Shown: in pieces, positions 34,510 through 42,662 of the stretch
Layout: each line of letters opens with the position of its first letter
How positions within the stretch are numbered: the stretch's first letter is position 1
Assembly: GCA_001596135.1 (NCBI GenBank)
Contig: CP014773.1
Span: 5,518,001-5,582,000, forward strand
Reading direction: 5' to 3'
Source of the DNA: Mucilaginibacter sp. PAMC 26640
GTDB taxonomy: Bacteria > Bacteroidota > Bacteroidia > Sphingobacteriales > Sphingobacteriaceae
Length of the DNA: 64,000 bases
Position numbers and translations under genes: made by a program
The notes under the pieces: generated by a model
What the model was told of the DNA's origin: nothing
The model's input: the letters and a program-made list of their open reading frames with translations, nothing else
Database searches by the model: none

Positions 34510-37344
34510 TTAGATCACAATATTGACTATCCGGCCTTTTACTACGATCAGCTTTTTAGGTGCTGCCCCGTTTAAGTATTTCTGCACATCAGCATGGGCC
34601 AAAATGGCTTGTTCTATATCCTTAACTTCCATACTTAGCGACAGGCTCACATTGGTTTTCATTTTACCGTTGATAGATACCGGGTAGCTGAACTCATCCT
34701 CCACCAAATACGCAGGATTAAACGCGGGATAGCTCGCATAGGATAATGTGCCGGCCTCATTACCTAACAGCACCCAAAGCTCCTCGCAAATATGTGGTGC
34801 ATAAGGCTCCAGTATAATGACCATGTTTTGCAGAATGGCGCGTTTGTTACATTTTAATTCCGTTAACTCGTTAACCGCTATCATAAAGCTGGAAACGGAA
34901 GTATTGAAAGAGAACCGCTCCACATCCTGCTCCACCTTCTGAATGATCTTGTGCAACGATTTTAATTCTGCTTTAGATGGTTCGGCATTGCTTACGTTAA
35001 AGTTCCAGTCGGCATCATGGAACAAACGCCAGAATTTCCGCAGGAATTTAAATACGCCTTCAATACCATTAGTATTCCAGGGCTTGCTTTGCTCTAACGG
35101 ACCAAGAAACATCTCATACATACGTAAGGTATCTGCACCGTAACGCTCTATCAGATCATCCGGATTAACCACATTGTATTTGGATTTGGACATTTTTTCC
35201 ACTTCCACGCCACAGATATATTTGCCGTTCTCTAAAATAAATTCAGCATCAGCATACTCAGGCCGCCATTGTTTAAACTTGTTAAGGTTAAGCACTTCGT
35301 TGTCTACAATGTTTACATCCACATGAAAGGGCGAAGTTTTATAGTCTTTGATCAAACCGTGAGAAACAAAGGTGTTTGTTGGTTTACCCTCATCATCAAC
35401 AAGCCGGTACACAAAGTTACTTCTACCCTGGATCATCCCCTGGTTAATCAGTTTTTTGAAAGGCTCTTCCTCCGAAGTTTTGCCGATATCCTTCAAAAAT
35501 TTGTTCCAGAAGCGGCTATACAGCAAGTGGCCGGTAGCATGTTCGCTGCCGCCTATATATAAGTCAACCGCTTTCCAGTAGGCTATTGCGTCTGTAGATG
35601 CAAATTCAGCATCGTTTTGGGCATCCATGTAGCGGTACCAGTACCAGCTGCTGCCAGCCCAGCCCGGCATAGTGCTGAGTTCATATTCTCCTTCCGGGTG
35701 CTTCCAGTCAGTAGCGCGGGCCAATGGTGGTTCGCCGCTTTCGGTTGGCAGGTACTTATCAATTTCGGGTAATACTAACGGCAGTTCGCTCTCCTCAATT
35801 AAGTAAGGCAAGCCATCCTTAAAGTAAACCGGTACGGGTTCTCCCCAATAACGCTGGCGGCCAAAAATAGCATCGCGCATCCTGAAGTTTACTTTCGCTT
35901 TCCCCGACCCAATTTCTTCCAGTTTGGCTATTACGGCAGCGGTACCCGCTTTGTAATCCAAGCCGTTCATAAATTCCGAATTAATGTATTTACCTTCCTT
36001 GGTTGGGTCGGCTTCGCTTTCAATTTGCTGGGTATCCAGAATACTGATCACCGGTAAGTCGAAATGCCTGGCAAACAAGTAATCGCGCTGATCGCCGCTC
36101 GGTACAGCCATTACTGCGCCCGTACCATATCCCGCCAACACGTAGTCGGCAATCCAAAGCTGAATTTTTTCGCCATTCAGCGGGTTCAGCACATAGCTGC
36201 CCGTAAATGCGCCCGAAACCGTTTTGGTATCCGCCATACGGTCCAGTTCGCTTTTCTTTTTAGTTTGGGCAATATAAGCTTCTACTGTAGCTTTTTGCTC
36301 AGGCGTTGTCAAACTGGCTACCAGTTCGTGCTCCGGTGCCAGTACTACAAACGTAACACCAAAAATAGTGTCAACGCGCGTGGTAAAAACTTCTATGTAA
36401 GGCGCGGTGTGGGACGTTACCGGCGCGTCAGCTGTAGACGCTGCCTGCTCCTCGCCCGCCGCTCCAGCTATCGGGAATTTCACACTTGCTCCCACACTCT
36501 TGCCAATCCAGTTGCGCTGCATTTCTTTCAACGGTTCGGGCCAGTCAATCGCATCCAAACCGGTAAGCAACCGCTGTGCGTAGGCAGTAATGCGCATACT
36601 CCACTGCATCATTTTCTTTTGCTCCACAGGGTAGCCACCACGCTCGCTAAAGCCGTCTTTTACCTCGTCGTTAGCCAATACCGTACCCAATGCCGCACAC
36701 CAGTTTACGGTACTTTCGCGCAGGTAAGTTAACCGGTATTTCAATAGTTCAGCCTGTTGTTCCTGCTCGGTAAAGGCATTCCATTCATCGGCAGTAAAGC
36801 TTAGTATCTCTTCGTCGCACACGGCACTGATACCGGCGCTGCCCTTAGTTTCGAAATGCGAAACCAGATCGGCGATAGCATTCGCTTTATCGGCATCCTT
36901 ATTATACCAGCTGTTAAACAGCTGCATAAAGATCCATTGCGTCCATTTATAATAACCGGCATTACTGGTGCGCACTTCGCGGCTCCAGTCGAATGAGAAA
37001 CCAATCTGATCCAGCTGCCTGCGGTAAGTAGCAATATTATCTTCGGTAGTAACCGATGGATGCTGCCCGGTTTGTATGGCATACTGTTCGGCCGGTAAGC
37101 CAAAGCTATCGTAACCCATCGGGTGCAGCACGTTAAATCCTTTCAGGCGTTTGTAACGCGCAAAAATGTCTGATGCGATATAGCCAAGCGGATGGCCCAC
37201 ATGCAGCCCTGCACCACTAGGGTAAGGGAACATATCCAGCACATAGTACTTGGGTTTGTCGCTTTTATTCTCGGCTTTAAAAGTATTATTAGCGGCCCAA
37301 AATTGCTGCCATTTTTTTTCTATTTCCTTAAATTGATAGTCCAT
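34510..37344 (-). CDS. leuS: Leucyl-tRNA synthetase
   Basis: This class Ia synthetase charges tRNA-Leu. The 944-residue length and motifs fit: HVGH at 48-51 (the HIGH signature), an editing domain with a conserved Thr-rich segment in the middle, and KMSKS at 717-721. The C-terminal anticodon-binding domain is present. The protein is somewhat longer than E. coli LeuS because of an insertion of about 30 residues near 310-330. No neighbouring gene is functionally linked, and no T-box or leader was seen. Confidence 0.98.
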   Translation of the reverse strand: MDYQFKEIEKKWQQFWAANNTFKAENKSDKPKYYVLDMFPYPSGAGLHVGHPLGYIASDIFARYKRLKGFNVLHPMGYDSFGLPAEQYAIQTGQHPSVTTEDNIATYRRQLDQIGFSFDWSREVRTSNAGYYKWTQWIFMQLFNSWYNKDADKANAIADLVSHFETKGSAGISAVCDEEILSFTADEWNAFTEQEQQAELLKYRLTYLRESTVNWCAALGTVLANDEVKDGFSERGGYPVEQKKMMQWSMRITAYAQRLLTGLDAIDWPEPLKEMQRNWIGKSVGASVKFPIAGAAGEEQAASTADAPVTSHTAPYIEVFTTRVDTIFGVTFVVLAPEHELVASLTTPEQKATVEAYIAQTKKKSELDRMADTKTVSGAFTGSYVLNPLNGEKIQLWIADYVLAGYGTGAVMAVPSGDQRDYLFARHFDLPVISILDTQQIESEADPTKEGKYINSEFMNGLDYKAGTAAVIAKLEEIGSGKAKVNFRMRDAIFGRQRYWGEPVPVYFKDGLPYLIEESELPLVLPEIDKYLPTESGEPPLARATDWKHPEGEYELSTMPGWAGSSWYWYRYMDAQNDAEFASTDAIAYWKAVDLYIGGSEHATGHLLYSRFWNKFLKDIGKTSEEEPFKKLINQGMIQGRSNFVYRLVDDEGKPTNTFVSHGLIKDYKTSPFHVDVNIVDNEVLNLNKFKQWRPEYADAEFILENGKYICGVEVEKMSKSKYNVVNPDDLIERYGADTLRMYEMFLGPLEQSKPWNTNGIEGVFKFLRKFWRLFHDADWNFNVSNAEPSKAELKSLHKIIQKVEQDVERFSFNTSVSSFMIAVNELTELKCNKRAILQNMVIILEPYAPHICEELWVLLGNEAGTLSYASYPAFNPAYLVEDEFSYPVSINGKMKTNVSLSLSMEVKDIEQAILAHADVQKYLNGAAPKKLIVVKGRIVNIVI

Positions 37345-37733
37345 TTTTTTATTTGCGCGGGTGAGGGTGCGAAATTAATAAAAAAATTAGCCCCCTAACC
37401 CCCTGAAGGGTAATTATGTTTGCCTGGAGATTAGCGACACCTCGTCGCTGGATTGTTCCAAATGCTGCAAATCCCTATTCCGACCACTATGGCGCCCCCT
37501 CCGGACCGGGCTTTGCAGGGCTGCGCTTTGCTCCGGCCCTCCGGGCTAAATCCTTACAATCCCTGGCGCAAATTTCAAACCATGCTTTTGAGCGAATTTG
37601 ATTGCCTTAAAAAATCAACGCTCGCTTCCGTAGATCGAGATCAGCATTGAAGCATTAAGAAATGATTTTAGCCAGATCTCCACCAAGGGCTTTAGCCAAG
37701 ACTTAGTTTTTTAAGATTCACTATATTTGCACC
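37345..37733. other. Intergenic region with a GC-rich segment
   Basis: About 390 nt lie between leuS and a class-III aminotransferase. A palindrome-like CCCCCTAACCCCCTGAAGGG sits at 37390-37410. The block 37480-37560 is clearly more GC-rich than its surroundings and carries two overlapping open frames of about 60-65 codons. I judge those to be spurious, and the block may be an interspersed repeat. Confidence 0.45.
37722..37729 (+). promoter_or_regulatory. -7 element of the aminotransferase gene
   Basis: TATATTTG is a perfect TAnnTTTG, ending four bases before the ATG at 37734. It predicts a leaderless transcript. Confidence 0.6.
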
Positions 37734-38933
37734 ATGCTCACCCTCCGCCAGTTATTTTTAAACAACAATGCACAAACCACTCATTTCCCCCTGTTGCTGG
37801 AGTTTGAGCGTGCAGAAGGCGTTTATATGTATGATAGGGATGGCAAAGGTTTTATTGATCTGATATCAGGCATCGGCGTTAGCAATCTGGGGCATAGTAA
37901 TCCGCAAGTGATCCAGGCCATAAAAGACCAGGTAGACAAATACATGCACCTGATGGTATATGGCGAATACATACAAACGCCACAGGTTCGCTTTGCAGAA
38001 AAATTGGTTACTATACTGCCAGAAAGTTTAAACTCAGTTTACTTTACCAACTCGGGTGGGGAAGCAGTAGAAGGTGCCTTGAAGTTGGCTAAGCGTTTTA
38101 CCGGCAGGCAGCAGATTGTATCTATGCATAACTCTTATCATGGCAGCACACACGGTGCTTTAAGTGTAATGGGTAACGAAGAATTTAAGCAGGCTTACCG
38201 CCCCCTGTTGCCGGGAATAAATTTCATCCAATTTAATAACCCGATAGATCTGCAGCAGATCACTACCGAAACAGCCTGCGTTATCCTGGAAACTATCCAG
38301 GGAGAAGCGGGCATCCGGGTACCCGATGCTGCTTATATGCAAGCCCTGCGTTCCCGGTGTACCGAAGTGGGTGCGCTGCTCATATTAGACGAAATCCAGG
38401 CCGCCTTTGGCCGTACGGGTAAATTGTTCGCCTTTGAGCACTTCGGTATCATGCCAGATATATTATTGCTGGCCAAAGCGCTGGGCGGCGGCATGCCCGT
38501 TGGGGCCTTCATCTCTTCGGCAGAGATAATGTCGGTATTTAAGGAGAACCCTATCCTGGGCCACATCACCACTTTTGGCGGTCACCCGGTTTGCTGTGCA
38601 GCAGGGCTGGCAGCCTTAGAGGTTTTACTAAATGAAAATCTGATAGCTACCGTAGCCGAAAAAGAAGCTTTACTGCGCAGTTTGCTGGTCCACCCGGCTA
38701 TCAAAGGGATTCGCGGCAAGGGACTGATGCTGGCGATCGAGTTCGACAGCTTTGAACTGAATAAAAAAATAATCGACCGCTGTATAGAAAATGGTATAAT
38801 TGCCGATTGGTTCCTGCACTGCAGTAACAGCATGCGCATAGCCCCTCCACTGATTATTACCAATGTGCAAATTACAAATGCCTGCAACGTAATTATAGAG
38901 GCGATTGATTTTCATTACCGTATGAAAATCTAA
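37734..38933 (+). CDS. Class-III (acetylornithine-like) aminotransferase
   Basis: The 399-residue PLP enzyme has the class-III signature ILDEIQAAFGRTGKLFAFEH near 220-239, with the catalytic Lys248 in LAKALGGGMPVG. SGGEAVEGALKLAKRFTGR near 107-125 is the cofactor-binding region. Such enzymes act on acetylornithine, 4-aminobutyrate or ornithine, and the neighbours give no clue. The promoter element ends four bases before the ATG. Confidence 0.9.
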   Translation: MLTLRQLFLNNNAQTTHFPLLLEFERAEGVYMYDRDGKGFIDLISGIGVSNLGHSNPQVIQAIKDQVDKYMHLMVYGEYIQTPQVRFAEKLVTILPESLNSVYFTNSGGEAVEGALKLAKRFTGRQQIVSMHNSYHGSTHGALSVMGNEEFKQAYRPLLPGINFIQFNNPIDLQQITTETACVILETIQGEAGIRVPDAAYMQALRSRCTEVGALLILDEIQAAFGRTGKLFAFEHFGIMPDILLLAKALGGGMPVGAFISSAEIMSVFKENPILGHITTFGGHPVCCAAGLAALEVLLNENLIATVAEKEALLRSLLVHPAIKGIRGKGLMLAIEFDSFELNKKIIDRCIENGIIADWFLHCSNSMRIAPPLIITNVQITNACNVIIEAIDFHYRMKI

Positions 38934-39182
38934 GTTCAAATTTTTACAGATTATTTAATTCTATAGGGCAATTTGTGTGTAAAAACGCAGCCACCTATTT
39001 TTTTTACGAGTTAATTGGTATAATTTGTGCTTCACTAACTAAACCTGATACCATTATGCAAACAAAGCCTGCTATTATGCCTTGTATAGCCTGGCGCTGC
39101 ATACTTTTCAAGTCAGGGTTACTAATTTGCGAACAAAAATTCAGGGTGCCACAATTAAACTAAAATAGATCTTTCTTAAAAT

Positions 39183-41459
39183 ATGAAAATCGCCTACATA
39201 TCAACCTATCCTCCCCGCGAGTGCGGCATAGCTACGTTCAACAAAAACCTGATGCTGGCCATCAATTCAAATTTCCCAAAGAGGAAATCATTGCTTGAAG
39301 GCGGTTTTGTTGTTGCAATGAATGATTCCGAGAATTTGCAGGAATACGAGTATCCGGAAGATGTGAAATATATTATCCGCCAAAATCATCAAAAGGACTA
39401 TATCCGTGCTGCTAATTATATTAATACCAGCACCGTTGATGCGGTTATTCTGGAACATGAGTTTGGTATTTTTGGCGGCGAGAGCGGCATTTATATCCTT
39501 CCGCTGATCAACAGGCTGGAGAAACCCCTCATCTCTATTCTGCATACTATTTTAAAAGATCCTAGTTATGTGCAAAAGATCATCATCCGTGAGATAGCCG
39601 AGCAGTCATCCAAGATCATTGTAATGAGTAAAAGGGCGGTTGAGTTCTTAACCACCATTTATGATATCCCAGCTGAAAAAATACAGATCATCGAACACGG
39701 CGTTCCTGATTTGGAAGCACCGGAACAAAACCCGGTAAAAAGTATCACACCGTTTAAAAATCACCGCGTGTTATTAACGTTCGGCTTGATTAGCCGTAAC
39801 AAGGGCCTCGAAACCGTGGTACGTGCACTGCCAAAAATAGTTGAAAAGCATCCCGATGTAATGTACGTGGTATTGGGTAATACACACCCGGGCGTAGTAA
39901 AACACTCCGGCGAGGAATATCGCGACCACCTTAAGAGCCTGGCGGTACAATTAAAAGTGTCACAGCACCTTTCTTTCATCAATAAGTTTGTAGCCGAGGA
40001 TGAACTGATAGATTATCTGACCGCCGCTGAAGTTTACGTTACCCCTTATCTGAACGAAGCACAGATTACCAGCGGTACGCTGTCTTATGCAGTAGGCGCC
40101 GGCGCTGCAGTGGTATCTACACCATACTGGCATGCTACCGAACTGCTTGACGATAACCGCGGCCGTTTGTTCGATTTTAAAAATGCGGAAATGCTGGCTG
40201 ATATTGTTAACGAATTACTTGATAATGACGATACCCTGCAGGAACTGAAAGAGAACGCTTATGAATATGGCTTGCACCTGCGCTGGCCGGTAACTGGTGC
40301 AGAGTTCATTAAAGTTGCCCAGGAAGCTGCTGCTAAACATGATTTTAGTGATAAGATTCTAAAGAACAGCATTGTAGATCCGGAGGTATTACCAACATTT
40401 AGCCTTGCCCACGTTACGCGCTTAACAGATGATACCGGTATTGTACAACACGCAAAATACGGTATACCCAATTTAAAAGAAGGTTATTGTGTTGATGATA
40501 ACTCACGCGCGCTCATCATGGCGCTAATGGCCTATCAACGTAACGGCAGCCAGGAAGCATATAGATTGCTACCAATCTATCTGAGCTATATTCACTATAT
40601 GCAAACTGAGGATGGTAACTTCCGCAATTTCCTCAGCTTTAACAGGTCATACCTGGATGAGGTGGGTACCGAAGATTCATTTGGCCGTACTATTTGGGCG
40701 CTGGGGCATTTAATTAGTTGCGCAGCGAGCAATTCTTACAGGGAATTTGCCCTGGAGCTGTTTCACCGTTCGTTCCCGCATTTTAAAGATTTAAGATACC
40801 TGCGCGGTATGGGTAATACCATTATCGGTATCAGTCTTTACCTGCAGGCCTACCCTACTGATGAAGGCATGGTACAGGAATTAAAACAGATGACACAGCC
40901 TTTGATTGATGCTTACAACAAAACACGCAGCGACGATTGGGAATGGTTTGAAGAAAGCATGACTTATGATAATGCTATTTTACCATTGGCCCTTCTTCAT
41001 TCCTGCGAGATCACCGGTGATGAAAATGCGAAAAGAATTGCATTGATCACTATGGGTTTCCTGGATAAGTTAACCCTCTCCAACGGTTATCTAAGTCCGG
41101 TAGGTAATGATGGCTGGTATCATCGTGGTGGTAAATTCCCAACTTTTGATCAGCAGGCTATAGAAACCATGGCTATGGTACTGATGCATTACCAGGCCTA
41201 TCAAATATTCAGAAAACCACAGTATATTGAAAAGATGTTCTTGTGTTATAAATGGTTCCTCGGCGAAAATACCCTGCGTGCACCATTATATGACCATGAA
41301 ACAAAAGGTTGCTGTGATGGCTTGCTGCCAACAGGTATCAATCGTAACCAGGGTGCAGAAAGTACATTAGCCTACCTAATATCCCATTTAACGGTATTAA
41401 GGGCATTCGAACTGGAATACGAGTACAATAAAGCTGATCAGCAGATCAAAGTTTGCTAA
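39183..41459 (+). CDS. GT4 glycosyltransferase with long alpha-helical C-terminal domain
   Basis: Residues about 1-395 form a GT-B fold GT4 enzyme. The N-terminal motif is YPPRECGIATFNKNL, LEHEFGIFGG lies near 90-99, LISRNKGLETVVRALP near 202-217 and TPYLNEAQITSGTLSYAVGAG near 288-308. Residues about 400-758 are an all-alpha domain whose segments (ALPLALLHSCEITGD-like, GYCVDDNSRALIM) look like an (alpha/alpha) toroid related to glycosidases or epimerases. Its function is not assigned. The gene is followed by a single base and then a second GT4, so the two are coupled. The fused domain may act on or hold the glycan acceptor, which is inference. Confidence 0.85.
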   Translation: MKIAYISTYPPRECGIATFNKNLMLAINSNFPKRKSLLEGGFVVAMNDSENLQEYEYPEDVKYIIRQNHQKDYIRAANYINTSTVDAVILEHEFGIFGGESGIYILPLINRLEKPLISILHTILKDPSYVQKIIIREIAEQSSKIIVMSKRAVEFLTTIYDIPAEKIQIIEHGVPDLEAPEQNPVKSITPFKNHRVLLTFGLISRNKGLETVVRALPKIVEKHPDVMYVVLGNTHPGVVKHSGEEYRDHLKSLAVQLKVSQHLSFINKFVAEDELIDYLTAAEVYVTPYLNEAQITSGTLSYAVGAGAAVVSTPYWHATELLDDNRGRLFDFKNAEMLADIVNELLDNDDTLQELKENAYEYGLHLRWPVTGAEFIKVAQEAAAKHDFSDKILKNSIVDPEVLPTFSLAHVTRLTDDTGIVQHAKYGIPNLKEGYCVDDNSRALIMALMAYQRNGSQEAYRLLPIYLSYIHYMQTEDGNFRNFLSFNRSYLDEVGTEDSFGRTIWALGHLISCAASNSYREFALELFHRSFPHFKDLRYLRGMGNTIIGISLYLQAYPTDEGMVQELKQMTQPLIDAYNKTRSDDWEWFEESMTYDNAILPLALLHSCEITGDENAKRIALITMGFLDKLTLSNGYLSPVGNDGWYHRGGKFPTFDQQAIETMAMVLMHYQAYQIFRKPQYIEKMFLCYKWFLGENTLRAPLYDHETKGCCDGLLPTGINRNQGAESTLAYLISHLTVLRAFELEYEYNKADQQIKVC

Positions 41460-41460
41460 T

Positions 41461-42465
41461 ATGAGAGCGGCTATATTATCCCCCGTTGCCTGGCGTACAC
41501 CGCCCAGGCACTACGGGCCTTGGGAGCAGGTTGCCTCTAACATTGCTGAAGGTTTAATTAAACTTGGCGTTGAAGTTACCCTTTTCGCTACCGGCGATTC
41601 GATCACCGAAGGTAAGTTGGAATCAGTTTGCGAGCAAGGCTACGAGGAAGACCGTACTCAGGATGCTAAAGTTCTGGAATGCCTGCACATCAGTAACCTA
41701 ATGGAAAAGGCTGGTGAGTTTGACATTATCCACAACAATTTTGATTTTTTACCGCTTAGTTATACCGGCTTAATTAATACGCCGGTCATTACCACTATTC
41801 ATGGCTTTTCATCGCCCCGGATCGTTCCGGTTTATAAAAAGTACAATGAGCGCGGTCACTATGTATCGATAAGTAATGCCGACCGTAGTCCGGAATTAGC
41901 ATACATCGGTACAGTATATAATGGATTAAACACCGCCGAATTTATATTTACCGAGCAGTCCAAAGATTACCTGGTATATTTCGGTCGCATTCACCATGAT
42001 AAAGGTGCCGCCGAAGCCATCCAGATCGCTAAGCAAGCGAATAAGAAACTACTTATTGCAGGTATTATCCAGGATGAAAATTACTGGCGCGAAAAGGTTG
42101 AGCCGTTTTTAGATGAGCAGATCCAATATGTAGGCCATGCCGGCCCTGATAAACGGAATGAGCTCTTAGGCAATGCTATTGCACTTTTGCACCCTATTAA
42201 TTTTAAAGAGCCGTTTGGAATGAGTGTTGCCGAGGCGATGCTTTGCGGCACGCCGGTAATTGCTTTTAATAAGGGTTCGATGCCTGAATTGATTAAGGAT
42301 GCGCAAACAGGATTTTTAGTTAATACAGTTGAGGAAGCCGTTACTGCGGTGGGCAAGTTAAACCAGATTAATCGAAAAGATTGCAGGGATTGGGCTAAAT
42401 CGCAATTTTCAGCAGAGAAAATGGCAGGTGATTATTATAAGCTATATCAGCAGATTTTAGGGTAG
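41461..42465 (+). CDS. GT4 glycosyltransferase
   Basis: The 334-residue protein is a complete GT-B GT4 enzyme. The start is SPVAWRTPPRHYGPWEQV. FGRIHHDKGAAEAIQIAK near 173-190 marks the nucleotide-sugar-binding C-terminal domain, and EPFGMSVAEAMLCGTPV near 252-268 is the E-x7-E signature. It begins one base after the stop of the first GT4, so both were probably made together. Donor and acceptor are unknown; the GH130 partner nearby suggests mannose. Confidence 0.9.
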   Translation: MRAAILSPVAWRTPPRHYGPWEQVASNIAEGLIKLGVEVTLFATGDSITEGKLESVCEQGYEEDRTQDAKVLECLHISNLMEKAGEFDIIHNNFDFLPLSYTGLINTPVITTIHGFSSPRIVPVYKKYNERGHYVSISNADRSPELAYIGTVYNGLNTAEFIFTEQSKDYLVYFGRIHHDKGAAEAIQIAKQANKKLLIAGIIQDENYWREKVEPFLDEQIQYVGHAGPDKRNELLGNAIALLHPINFKEPFGMSVAEAMLCGTPVIAFNKGSMPELIKDAQTGFLVNTVEEAVTAVGKLNQINRKDCRDWAKSQFSAEKMAGDYYKLYQQILG

Positions 42466-42662
42466 TTATCTCAATTTTGTTTTTTGCGGCCTAGAACTAT
42501 AAGAATATTAATTCAATCGTATTCTTTTAATTTAGGCCGCAATTGCATTTAAATCACCATGCCATGGATAATATATAGTTGGTATAGGCCTATTTTGGAT
42601 AAATAAAACAGTGCCAAAAGCCTATTTTTACAGTGGTGATCATCCCTTACCACTGTCCAGAT

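Noticed and set aside
36064..36732. 222-codon open frame on the plus strand inside leuS
   Set aside because: It is antisense to a certain leuS gene and shows no promoter, family motif or Bacteroidota-like composition of its own. It is a shadow frame.
38975..39163. 62-codon frame before the first GT4
   Set aside because: No motif, no signal peptide or family resemblance, and it lies in the likely promoter region of the GT4 operon.
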